Source: Leucobacter chromiiresistens
GTDB taxonomy: Bacteria; Actinomycetota; Actinomycetes; Actinomycetales; Microbacteriaceae
Direction: 5' to 3'
DNA length: 64,000 bases
NCBI RefSeq assembly: GCF_001477055.1
Contig: NZ_LDRK01000018.1
Span: forward strand, 1-64,000
Under the pieces are notes generated by a model. The model saw nothing but the letters and a program-made list of their open reading frames with translations. It did no database searches and had not been told where the DNA came from. Below are positions 25,377 to 33,593 of this stretch, piece after piece. The position numbers and the translations under genes were made by a program. Numbering within the stretch: the stretch's first letter is position 1; every line of letters begins with the position of its first letter.

Positions 25377-26033
25377 ATGTACGTCAAGATCTGCGGGTTG
25401 CGCGATCCCGCGCACGCGGCGCTCGCTGCCGACCTCGGCGCGAACGCCGTGGGCGTGGTGATGAGCCTCCGGAGCTCCCGTCATGCGACGGCGGACGAGG
25501 CGCGTGCGGTGATCTCGGCGGCTCGCGCAGTGCGCCCCGACGTGGACGCCGTGCTCGTGGTGAACACGATCGGCGCTGAGGAGGCCGCGGCGCTGGCGCA
25601 CGAGCTCGGCTTCGACGTGCTGCAGCTGCACGGGAACTATGCGGCGGAGGATGTCGCGGCTGCGCGAGCCTCACTCCCCCGGGTCTGGCGGGCGACGTCG
25701 CTCGCGCACTTCCCCGAGCTGCGCGCGGGCGAGCTCGGCGAGGAGCGGCTGCTCCTCGACGGCGCCGTCCCGGGTTCGGGGGCGACGTGGGATCTGACGC
25801 CGCTCGGCGCGGATGCCGAGCTCAGAGCTCGGATCGGGAACGAGTGGCTGCTGGCCGGAGGCCTCGATCCCGAGAACGTCGCGCAGGCGATCACTCTCGC
25901 CCGCCCCGGCGGCGTCGACGTGTCGAGCGGCGTCGAGCGCTCCCCCGGGCAGAAGGACCCGGACCTGATCAGCAAGTTCATCGGGGCCGCGCGCGCAGCG
26001 TCGGCGCCCGTGGAAGAGGGCGGACGCGAATGA
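25377..26033 (+). CDS. trpF: phosphoribosylanthranilate isomerase
   Basis: Catalyses the Amadori rearrangement of phosphoribosylanthranilate in tryptophan synthesis. The 218-residue barrel has KICGLRDPAHA with the catalytic Cys at the start, LQLHGNYAAEDV, the late catalytic Asp in LLLDGAVPGSGATWDL, LLAGGLDPENV, and GVDVSSGVERSPGQKD at the end. ATG 25377 is preferred because GGAAGG is 6 nt upstream; ATG 25371 touches that site. Its stop overlaps the BCCT gene (ATGA), an unusual partner; trpD is 8 kb away, so trp genes are dispersed. Confidence 0.93.
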   Translation: MYVKICGLRDPAHAALAADLGANAVGVVMSLRSSRHATADEARAVISAARAVRPDVDAVLVVNTIGAEEAAALAHELGFDVLQLHGNYAAEDVAAARASLPRVWRATSLAHFPELRAGELGEERLLLDGAVPGSGATWDLTPLGADAELRARIGNEWLLAGGLDPENVAQAITLARPGGVDVSSGVERSPGQKDPDLISKFIGAARAASAPVEEGGRE

Positions 26034-27997
26034 ACGAGACGCACGAGCCGGCGAAGCGCACGCGGAAGATCACGCTGCCGACGCCGCCACCCGTTCCGCA
26101 CCCCGGGCTGATCCCGGGCATCGGCGTCGAGCAGACGGGCGTCAGGTTCGCGACGAACTGGGTCGTGCTCGGCGTGGCCGTTGCGAGCACGCTGGCGGTC
26201 ATCGTCTGGGCGTTCGTCGCGCCGGATTCCATCGCGGTCGTCGGCGGTGCATCACTCACCTGGGTCACCGAGAACTTCAGCTGGCTCTTCGGCTCGCTCG
26301 CGATCGCCGTGGTGTGCTTCATGCTCGTCGTCGGGTACGGCCGCACCGGAGGAATCCGCCTCGGCTCGGACGACGAGGAGCCCGAATTCTCGACGCTGTC
26401 ATGGATCTCGATGCTCTTCGCGGCGGGGCTCGGAATCGGCCTGCTCTTCTACGGCCCGCTCGAGCCGCTGACCTACTTCCTGAGCCCTGCCCCGGGTCTC
26501 GACGTCGAGCCCGCGAGCGCGGAAGCCGCGCTTCCCGCCCTGGCGCAGACCATCCTCCACTGGGGGCCGATCGCCTGGTCCTTCTACGCGCTCGTCGGCG
26601 GCGCCATCGCGTACAGCGCGTACCGGCGCGGCCGCGCTCCGCTCATCTCGGCGCTCTTCGAACCGGTCTTCCCGGGGAGCAGCAATCGGGTTCTCGGGCG
26701 CGTCATCGACATCTTCGCGATCATCGTGACGCTCTTCGGCACCGCCGTGTCGCTCGGCATCGGCGCGCTGCAGATCGAGAGCGGGTTCAGCATCGTGACC
26801 GGCCTCGGCCCGATGGGCAACGCGTTCATCGTGGGCGCCATCGCGATCCTCACCGCCTGCTTCATCGCATCGGCCGTGGCCGGGGTGAAGAAGGGCATCC
26901 GTCGACTCTCGAACTTCAACATGCTCCTGACGGGCGTGCTCGCCCTGTTCGTCTTCATCGTGGGCCCGACGGTCTACGTGCTCAACTTCCTGCCCGCATC
27001 GATCATCGAGTTCTTCCAGCAGGCGATGATCATGCTCGCGCGCAACCCCAATCAGGGCGAGGATGCGACCCAGTTCCTCTCGCAGTGGACGACGTACTAC
27101 TGGGCGTGGTGGGTCTCCTGGACCCCGTTCGTGGGTATGTTCATCGCGAAGATCTCCCGCGGCCGCACGATTCGCGAGTTCGTGACGACGGTGGTGCTCG
27201 TGCCCTCGGCGATCGTGATCACGTGGTTCGTCATCTACGGCGGAACCGCCATCTTCCAGACCCTTCAGGGCGCTCGACTCGACGCCGGCGGCTCGGGCGA
27301 ATCCGTGCTCTTCGACATGCTGGGGGCGCTCCCGTTCGGCACGGTGACCTCGGTGATCGCGATGCTCGCCGTGCTCGTGTTCTTCGTGACCGCCGCCGAT
27401 TCCGCATCGATCGTGATGGCGTCGATGTCGCAGACCGGACGCCCCGAGCCGTCGAAGTGGGTGACGATCGTGTGGGGCCTGCTGCTCAGCCTCATCGCGA
27501 TCGCGCTGCTGCTCGCAGGCGGGCGCGACACGCTCGCGGGCCTGCAGTCCCTGATGGTCGTCTCCGCGCTGCCGTTCGCCTTCGTGGTGATCGGGATCAT
27601 GATCGCCTGGGCGAAGGATCTGCGCACCGACCCGTACATCATCCGTCGCGCGTACGCGCGCGCCGCGATCGCGCAGGGCGTGCGACGCGGCATCGACGAG
27701 CACGGAGATGACTTCGTGTTCGGCACGAGCAGCGTCCCCGCGAACGAGGGCGCCGGAGCCGGGTTCGACAGCGAGGATCCCGCGCTCACCGAGTGGTACG
27801 TCGATGCGACCACCGGCCCCATTCAGCAGGTGACCGGCGCGGACGTGCGTACGGCGCTGGAGCCAGGTCGGATCACGCCGCCCGGTCCGGAGCGCGACGA
27901 CCGCACGGCGTCGGGCGATGCGGCGATGACCACGGCTCCCGACGACGAGAGCGGCGAGAATCGCGCCCCCGAGGATCGCTCCCCCGGCGAGCGCTGA
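26030..27997 (+). CDS. BCCT-family carrier (betaine/carnitine/choline type)
   Basis: 655 residues, about twelve membrane helices. Family signatures: WISMLFAAGLGIGLLFYGPLEP, and TTYYWAWWVSWTPFVGMFIAKISRGRTIREF, the Trp-rich TM8 segment that binds trimethylammonium groups. Probably Na+- or H+-coupled uptake of an osmoprotectant such as glycine betaine. After the last helix there is a cytosolic tail of about 100 residues rich in Asp, Glu, Pro and Gly; tails in this family can act in osmosensing. ATG 26030 overlaps the trpF stop. Confidence 0.93.
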   Translation: MNETHEPAKRTRKITLPTPPPVPHPGLIPGIGVEQTGVRFATNWVVLGVAVASTLAVIVWAFVAPDSIAVVGGASLTWVTENFSWLFGSLAIAVVCFMLVVGYGRTGGIRLGSDDEEPEFSTLSWISMLFAAGLGIGLLFYGPLEPLTYFLSPAPGLDVEPASAEAALPALAQTILHWGPIAWSFYALVGGAIAYSAYRRGRAPLISALFEPVFPGSSNRVLGRVIDIFAIIVTLFGTAVSLGIGALQIESGFSIVTGLGPMGNAFIVGAIAILTACFIASAVAGVKKGIRRLSNFNMLLTGVLALFVFIVGPTVYVLNFLPASIIEFFQQAMIMLARNPNQGEDATQFLSQWTTYYWAWWVSWTPFVGMFIAKISRGRTIREFVTTVVLVPSAIVITWFVIYGGTAIFQTLQGARLDAGGSGESVLFDMLGALPFGTVTSVIAMLAVLVFFVTAADSASIVMASMSQTGRPEPSKWVTIVWGLLLSLIAIALLLAGGRDTLAGLQSLMVVSALPFAFVVIGIMIAWAKDLRTDPYIIRRAYARAAIAQGVRRGIDEHGDDFVFGTSSVPANEGAGAGFDSEDPALTEWYVDATTGPIQQVTGADVRTALEPGRITPPGPERDDRTASGDAAMTTAPDDESGENRAPEDRSPGER

Positions 27998-28091
27998 CGC
28001 GCAATCGGACCGAAACCGACTCGACTCGCGGCTGACTGATTCGAGCACCGCAGCCCCCGGCGATAGCACGTCGCGTGACGCTCCGGCAACG

Positions 28092-28121
28092 TTGACTTTG
28101 CGCTGGCGCGCTCAGTAGGCT
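28092..28121 (+). promoter_or_regulatory. candidate promoter of the glycosidase operon
   Basis: TTGACT (-35, 28092-28097), 18-nt spacer, TAGGCT (-10, 28116-28121). Transcription would start near 28128, just before the LacI-type operator. Confidence 0.55.
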
Positions 28122-28135
28122 TTTCGTGCACGGTT

Positions 28136-28149
28136 TTGAAACGATTCAA
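28136..28149. promoter_or_regulatory. LacI-family-type operator
   Basis: TTGAAACGATTCAA, a 14-bp near-palindrome with a central CG, 12 of 14 positions symmetric. This is the usual form of LacI/GalR-family sugar operators. It starts about 8 nt after the predicted transcription start, so binding would block transcription. No LacI-type regulator is encoded in the window. Confidence 0.6.
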
Positions 28150-28204
28150 CTCAACGGCGAGTGCGCGAGACCACGGCGCCGTTGTCGCAAGGGAGCGCAA
28201 TCGC

Positions 28205-31200
28205 ATGCCACACGACGTCGACCGCCGTCCATCCGGACTGACACGCCGACAACTCATCCGCTACTCCGCCGTCACGGCCGCAGGCGTCGCAGCCCTCTCG
28301 GCCTCGCCGGCATCGGCGGTCCCACTCGCCAGAGCTGAGGCGACGGCCGCCGCCGGCACTGCGCTCGACGGCTTCACCCGGCCCGCCGTCGCCACCGCCC
28401 CGCGGTTCCGCTGGTGGTGGCCGAACGGGCAGGTCGACCTCGAGCAGATCGCCGCCGAGGTGCGCACCGCGGCTCGCTCCGGGTTCGGCGGGCTGGAGAT
28501 CTCCGACGTGCACCACAGCGTCAAGAGCGGCCTCGACATCGAAGAGTTCGGCTGGGGCGGCGCGCACTGGGTCGCAGCGGTCGAAACCGCTCTGGCGACC
28601 GCCGAGGCCGAGGGCATCGAGATCGACATCACCCTCGGCCCCTCCTGGCCCGCCGCGACGCCGAACATCACGCCGCAGTCGCCGGCCGCGATCAAGGAGA
28701 TCGCGCACGGCTCCGTCACCCTCGCCCCGGGCGCCGCGTTCTCCGGAGCCCTGCCCGAGCCGATCACTCCCCCGGAGCCCGGCGTCACCGAGCGCACGCT
28801 CATCGGCGTGCATGCGCTCGAGATCGTCAGCGTGGCGAAGACGACGGTGCTCCGTCGCGCCAGCATCGTCGACCTCACCGGCGACGTCACCGGGGAACGG
28901 CTCGAATGGACCGCGCCCGCGACGGGCGGCTCCTGGGTGCTCCTCGCCTACTGGGAGCGGGGCAGCGGCCAGCGCCCCGAGGGCGGCGAGCACACCGATC
29001 CGACATCGTACGTCGTGGACCACTTCAGCGCCGCGGGCGCCCAGACGCTCATCGACTACTGGGAGGCGAATCTCCTCACCGACCGCATCAAGAGCCTGCT
29101 CGGGTCGGTGGGCGGCAGCTTCTTCGAGGACTCGCTGGAGATCGAGACCCACGCGACGATCTGGACGCCGAAGGCGCGCGAAGAGTTCCAGCAGCGCATG
29201 GACTACGACATCTTCCCCTTCCTCCCGGTCCTCGTCGAGACCAAGGAGAAGTACCTCTACGACTACGACGACATCGTCACCACGCGCGTGCGCGACGACT
29301 TCAACCAGGTGATGAGCGACCTCTACACGGAGCACCACCTCATCCCGCTCCGCGACTGGGCGCACGCGTACGGTCTCGAGTACCGCGTGCAGGCTTACGG
29401 GCTGGAGCAGGATTCCATCGCCCAGGCCGGCATCGTCGACATTCCCGAGACGGAGTCGCTCGGAGCGAAGAACGTCGATGACTACCGCGTGCTCGCGAGC
29501 GGCCGCGACATCGCCGGCCGCACGCTGCTCAGCTGCGAATCGTCGGCGTACCTCAACAAGGCCTACCTCACCACCTGGCGCAACGAGGTGCTCTTCACGC
29601 TCGCGGAGACTTTCTGCGGCGGCGTGAACCAGACCGTGCTGCACGGCTTCGCATACGCCGCGGCACCCGGCGCGGCGTGGCCCGGGTTCGCCGCCTTCTC
29701 CCCTTACAACGGCGGGGTCGGGTACTCCGAGGCGTGGGGGCCGCGGATGCCGGTCTGGGCGCACCTCGATCGCGTTGCAGCGGCGATCTCGCGCACCCAG
29801 TGGGTGCTCCAGCAGGGCCGACCGCAGTACGACATCGCGTTCTTCCGGCAGAAGGGCTGGGCGCAGACCGGGATCGGCGCGCCGTGGGCGACGGCGGCGG
29901 GCATTCCGATCGGCTGGTCGCACGGCTTCCTCAACGAATCGGGTCTCTTCCAGGAGAGCTCGGTGCTGCAGGGAGGGCGCTTCGCGCCGCAGGGCGGGAA
30001 CTACCGCGCGATCATTCTCGACATCGACCGCTTCCGCGGCAGCGAGGCGACCATGTCGGTGCGGGCGGGAGAGGCGCTGCTGGCGCTCGCGGAGAAGGGC
30101 CTCCCCCTCGTCTTCTTCGGCGACTGGAGCGCGCCGGCGTCGACCGGATACCGCGATGATGCGACGAACCGCAGGGTGGCCGAGCTCATCGCGCAGATGC
30201 GGGCGCTGCCGAACGTCGCCGACGCCGCGGGCAACGACGACATCCCGGTCGCGCTCGACGCGCTCGGGGTCGGACGCACGGTGAGTCACGCGAGCTCGAC
30301 GCTGAAGCACATCCATCGAGTCGACGACGGCAACGACTACTTCTACTTCGTCAACGCCAAGCACAACCCCGCGAAGGATCGGCTCGCGCTGATCGAGCAG
30401 GAGGTGACCGTGATCGGTGCATCGGACGCGCACGTGCCGTACGCGCTCGACGCATGGACGGGCGCGATCCGCCCCATCGCGAACTACCGGAGGAACGGGG
30501 CCGCGATCACGCTCGCGCTGCGGCTCCAGCCGGCGCAGTCGACCGTCATCGTGCTCGCCCCCGCCGGCTGGGCCGGAACGACGGCGCCGCGCGCCGTGGT
30601 CGTCGAGTCGAGCGGAGACGACGTCTCGGTGGCGCCGGACGGCGCGGTATACCTGCATGCGACCCGGTCCGGCCCGCATTCGGTGCGGTTCGCGAGCGGA
30701 CGCGAGAAGCAGACGCTCGTGCCCGCGCTCCCCGAGCCGCTCAGCCTCACGGAGTGGTCGCTCAGTCTCGATGACTGGCAACCCGCAGCCGACGGCGTCG
30801 CGACGCAGCACGTGACCCACCGGGTGGAGCGCGATGCCCTCGGCGCGTGGTCGCAGATCGGCTTCGCCGAGGTCGCCGGGATCGGCGACTACCGCACCTC
30901 CTTCGCGCTCGACGCCTCGTGGCGTCCGGGCACGGGAGGTGTGCGGCTCTCTCTCGGGCAGGTGCTCGACACCTTCCGCGTGTGGGTGAACAGCGTGCCC
31001 GTCGATCAGGTCGACCTCACCGACACCGACATCGACATCTCCGCTTACGTGCGCCTCGGCCGCAACACGCTGCGCGTCGAAGTCGCCTCTCCCCTCATCA
31101 ACCGGCTGCGCGTCGTCACCCCCGCCGTCTACGGCGTCGTGGCACCCCAGGCCTACGGCCTCAGCGGACCGGTGTCGATCGCCCCCTTCGGAAAGGCGCG

Positions 31201-31210
31201 GGTGGCTTGA
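28205..31210 (+). CDS. Tat-exported glycosyl hydrolase, GH106 (alpha-L-rhamnosidase)-like
   Basis: 1001 residues. A twin-arginine signal, TRRQLIRYSAVTAAGVAALSASPASA (given in parts: TRRQLIRYS, then a hydrophobic stretch ending ASA), directs export folded. The catalytic part begins APRFRWWWPNGQVDLEQIA and GFGGLEISDVHHS, the N-terminal pattern of GH106-type enzymes, and continues with LGPSWPAATPNITP and SFFEDSLEIE with candidate acidic residues. C-terminal jelly-roll domains follow (DYRTSFALDASWRPG, FRVWVNSVPVDQ). ATG 28205 has AAGGGAG upstream; an earlier in-frame TTG is inside the operator. Likely removes rhamnose from plant or bacterial polysaccharide; the substrate is inference. Confidence 0.82.
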   Translation: MPHDVDRRPSGLTRRQLIRYSAVTAAGVAALSASPASAVPLARAEATAAAGTALDGFTRPAVATAPRFRWWWPNGQVDLEQIAAEVRTAARSGFGGLEISDVHHSVKSGLDIEEFGWGGAHWVAAVETALATAEAEGIEIDITLGPSWPAATPNITPQSPAAIKEIAHGSVTLAPGAAFSGALPEPITPPEPGVTERTLIGVHALEIVSVAKTTVLRRASIVDLTGDVTGERLEWTAPATGGSWVLLAYWERGSGQRPEGGEHTDPTSYVVDHFSAAGAQTLIDYWEANLLTDRIKSLLGSVGGSFFEDSLEIETHATIWTPKAREEFQQRMDYDIFPFLPVLVETKEKYLYDYDDIVTTRVRDDFNQVMSDLYTEHHLIPLRDWAHAYGLEYRVQAYGLEQDSIAQAGIVDIPETESLGAKNVDDYRVLASGRDIAGRTLLSCESSAYLNKAYLTTWRNEVLFTLAETFCGGVNQTVLHGFAYAAAPGAAWPGFAAFSPYNGGVGYSEAWGPRMPVWAHLDRVAAAISRTQWVLQQGRPQYDIAFFRQKGWAQTGIGAPWATAAGIPIGWSHGFLNESGLFQESSVLQGGRFAPQGGNYRAIILDIDRFRGSEATMSVRAGEALLALAEKGLPLVFFGDWSAPASTGYRDDATNRRVAELIAQMRALPNVADAAGNDDIPVALDALGVGRTVSHASSTLKHIHRVDDGNDYFYFVNAKHNPAKDRLALIEQEVTVIGASDAHVPYALDAWTGAIRPIANYRRNGAAITLALRLQPAQSTVIVLAPAGWAGTTAPRAVVVESSGDDVSVAPDGAVYLHATRSGPHSVRFASGREKQTLVPALPEPLSLTEWSLSLDDWQPAADGVATQHVTHRVERDALGAWSQIGFAEVAGIGDYRTSFALDASWRPGTGGVRLSLGQVLDTFRVWVNSVPVDQVDLTDTDIDISAYVRLGRNTLRVEVASPLINRLRVVTPAVYGVVAPQAYGLSGPVSIAPFGKARVA

Positions 31211-31212
31211 CC

Positions 31213-32574
31213 ATGAGCTCCGTGCACATCAACACGAGAAAGTTCCTCATGACCCGTCGCTCCCCCCACCGCCGCGGACTGCCCGGAGTCGCGGTCGCGG
31301 CCGTCGTCGCGCTGCTCCTCGGACCCCTGGGGTCGACCTCCGCCCAGGCCGCCAATGCGACCATCGAGGGGAGCGTGACGGAGGCCGATGCTCCCGTCGC
31401 ACGAGTCACGGTCTCCGCCTACCGCTGGGACGACGAGCGCGGCTCGTGGGACTTCGAGCAGGAGTCGGAGACGGCGCCGGACGGCACGTGGGCGCTCGAC
31501 TTCCTGCCCGACGGCGCGTACACCCTGCAGTTCGACACCTCCGTATCGACCGCGCGGTTCGCACTGGGTGAGTCGCTCGGCCGCAACGCGACCTACGCGG
31601 ACGACGAGCCGACGTTCGAGATCGCCGACGGAACGACCCGAGCGGCGCCGTTCGCCGAGCACGAGCTCGAGCGCTGGGGCGGCGAGGTCACCCTCTCGGT
31701 CACCGATGGCGGCGAGACGCTCATCGATCTCGACGACGCGGTGGCGCAGCTGCGGGGCATCGATATGAACGGAGACGCCTCGGAATCGCAGCGCGAGTAC
31801 GCCGACGAGTCAGGCGTCGTCACGATCTCCCGAGTGCCCGCCGGCGGGTATGTGCCCTGGGTCGCCGCCCGGGGCGAAGCCGCGGCACCCGCGCCGACCG
31901 ACGCGCTCGTCCTGCCCGGCGCCGCGGTCGATCTCGGAGCCGCCGCGCTCGGACCGGCGCCGGAGGGAACGCTCGTCGGAGGCGAGCCCGCACTCACCGG
32001 CGAATCGCGCGCCGGAGAGACGCTGACGATCGTCGATCCCGAGTTCGACCCGGATCCCGAACGCGTCTCCCACCGCTGGAGCGCCGCCGGCAGCGCTCTG
32101 TCCGAGACCAGCGCATCGCTCGAACTCACGGAGCCGCTCATCGGCGAGTCGGTGACGGCGTGGGTGTTCGCGCACCGGGCGGGCGCTGCGCCGTTCATCG
32201 GCCTGGTCGCCTCCGACCCCGTCGCACCCGCTGCGGCCGGCGCCGGGGCCGATGCCGCGGCGTCCGGAACGGGAGCCGCAGCCGACGCGTCCGGGTCGAG
32301 CACCGCGGGCGGCGCGGCCGCGGGCGACTCGGACTCCGCTGGTGCCGACGCCTCGGCCGCAGCCGGCGGCGGATCCGATGCGGGATCGGACGGGGCGGGC
32401 GCCGGTGCCGGTGGGTCCGGCGGGGGCGACGGGTCGGAGGACGGCCCGCTGCCGGTCACCGGAGCCGAGCTGACGGGTATCGTCGCGCTCGCGCTCGCAC
32501 TGCTCGCGGGCGGGGCGATCCTCGTCCTCCGCCGTCGCAACCGACTCGATCCCGCCGCTCCCGGGTCTGAGTGA
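31213..32574 (+). CDS. LPXTG-anchored cell-wall surface protein
   Basis: 453 residues, starting 2 nt after the glycosidase stop. N-terminal Sec signal (GVAVAAVVALLLGPLGSTSAQA), then carboxypeptidase-regulatory-like beta domains (ATIEGSVTEADAPVARVTVSAY, DGTWALDFLPDGAYTLQF), a long Ala/Gly/Asp/Ser linker, and the sorting signal LPVTG, a hydrophobic helix and RRRNR. A class of sortase substrates. Start ATG 31213 has GGGTGG about 7 nt upstream; ATG 31249 is a possible alternative. No sortase gene is in the window. Probably a wall-bound carbohydrate-binding or scaffold partner of the glycosidase (inference). Confidence 0.83.
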   Translation: MSSVHINTRKFLMTRRSPHRRGLPGVAVAAVVALLLGPLGSTSAQAANATIEGSVTEADAPVARVTVSAYRWDDERGSWDFEQESETAPDGTWALDFLPDGAYTLQFDTSVSTARFALGESLGRNATYADDEPTFEIADGTTRAAPFAEHELERWGGEVTLSVTDGGETLIDLDDAVAQLRGIDMNGDASESQREYADESGVVTISRVPAGGYVPWVAARGEAAAPAPTDALVLPGAAVDLGAAALGPAPEGTLVGGEPALTGESRAGETLTIVDPEFDPDPERVSHRWSAAGSALSETSASLELTEPLIGESVTAWVFAHRAGAAPFIGLVASDPVAPAAAGAGADAAASGTGAAADASGSSTAGGAAAGDSDSAGADASAAAGGGSDAGSDGAGAGAGGSGGGDGSEDGPLPVTGAELTGIVALALALLAGGAILVLRRRNRLDPAAPGSE

Positions 32575-32580
32575 CGCAGG

Positions 32581-32610
32581 GATGGGCGTCGCCGTCCGGT
32601 GGCGCCCATC
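32581..32610 (+). terminator. terminator-like hairpin after the LPXTG gene
   Basis: GATGGGCG (32581-32588) pairs with CGCCCATC (32603-32610); the interior can pair further (GCC with GGT). Lies 13 nt before the next -10 box, with no U-tract. Confidence 0.5.
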
Positions 32611-32622
32611 AGCCGCACCGAG

Positions 32623-32628
32623 TACTCT
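32623..32628 (+). promoter_or_regulatory. candidate leaderless promoter (-10) of the M23 gene
   Basis: TACTCT, 7 nt, ATG 32636, no ribosome site. Confidence 0.5.
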
Positions 32629-32635
32629 GGCCCCT

Positions 32636-33541
32636 ATGCCCGAGCGGGTCGATCCGCTGCCCTCGACGAAAGACCGCATGACTCACTCCGCACCTCTGCT
32701 CGACGCCCGGAGCGGCGACGAGCGCACGGATCGCGCAGCGCTCGGCCCGTCCGTGGCGAGCCCTCGCATCGCGCACATCCCCGATGCCGCATCGCCCGCC
32801 GCCGCATCGCCCCGAGCGACGCGCACCGCGGTCACTCGCGTCTGCGCGTCGGTCAGCGTGTGCGGACTCGTCGCGACCCTCGCCCTGCCCCTGGTGCAGC
32901 AGCCGGATTCGGCGGATTCCGCCGCAGCCAGCCAGCGTCTCTTCTCCGAGGTGTCGGTCGACGACCTGCCGTCCTCGCTCGCAGACATCGACGTGGTCGA
33001 CACCGACGCCCCCTCCCCCGTCGGCTACTCGTTCCGCGCAAGGTCCGTCGTCAACTACCCGTTCGCCGCGCCCGTCGCGCTCACCGACCCGTTCGGCTAC
33101 CGCACCGCGCCCGTCGAGCAGTTCCATGACGCGCAGGACTTCGGGGCCGCCGCGGGCACCGAGGTCCTCGCGATCGCCGACGGCGTCGTCTCCGAAGCCG
33201 GCGAGGCGACGGACGGCTGCGGCTTCGCGCTCACGATCGACCACGAGATCGACGGCAAGCAGGTGACGAGCCGGTACTGCCACATGCAGACCGACTCGCA
33301 CTCGTGGGAGGTCGGTGATGCCATTCGGATGGGCGAGACCGCGGGCCGAGTCGGCTCGACGGGAATCTCGTTCGGAGCGCACCTGCATCTCGCGCTGCGC
33401 GTCGAGGACAAGCCGATCGACCCCATGCCCTTCCTCGCGAAGTACTACCGCACCGACCGCAGCGAATCGACGACACCGTCACCCGCACCGCGAGACGCGG
33501 AGTCGCCGCGTCAGGATTCCGGGGTCGAGTCGACGGGCTGA
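32636..33541 (+). CDS. M23-family (LytM-like) metallopeptidase, membrane-anchored
   Basis: 301 residues. A hydrophobic segment (about residues 67-90, VCASVSVCGLVATLALPLVQ) anchors or exports the protein. The C-terminal M23 domain has ALTDPFGYRTAP, the H-x3-D zinc pair in QFHDAQDFG, DGVVSEAG, SRYCHMQ and the HxH in FGAHLHLAL. All zinc ligands are therefore present. M23 enzymes cut peptide bridges in peptidoglycan. ATG 32636 is chosen from the -10 box 7 nt upstream; ATG 32678 is also possible. A Ser/Pro-rich tail follows the domain. Confidence 0.85.
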   Translation: MPERVDPLPSTKDRMTHSAPLLDARSGDERTDRAALGPSVASPRIAHIPDAASPAAASPRATRTAVTRVCASVSVCGLVATLALPLVQQPDSADSAAASQRLFSEVSVDDLPSSLADIDVVDTDAPSPVGYSFRARSVVNYPFAAPVALTDPFGYRTAPVEQFHDAQDFGAAAGTEVLAIADGVVSEAGEATDGCGFALTIDHEIDGKQVTSRYCHMQTDSHSWEVGDAIRMGETAGRVGSTGISFGAHLHLALRVEDKPIDPMPFLAKYYRTDRSESTTPSPAPRDAESPRQDSGVESTG

Positions 33542-33549
33542 GAGATCGA

Positions 33550-33569
33550 GCTGCGGCCCGCGCCGCAGC
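33550..33569. terminator. bidirectional hairpin between convergent genes
   Basis: Perfect 8-bp stem GCTGCGGC-CCGC-GCCGCAGC in the 52-bp gap between the M23 and trpD stops. Confidence 0.65.
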
Positions 33570-33593
33570 CGTCCCGCTCCGCCCGGACGCGGC

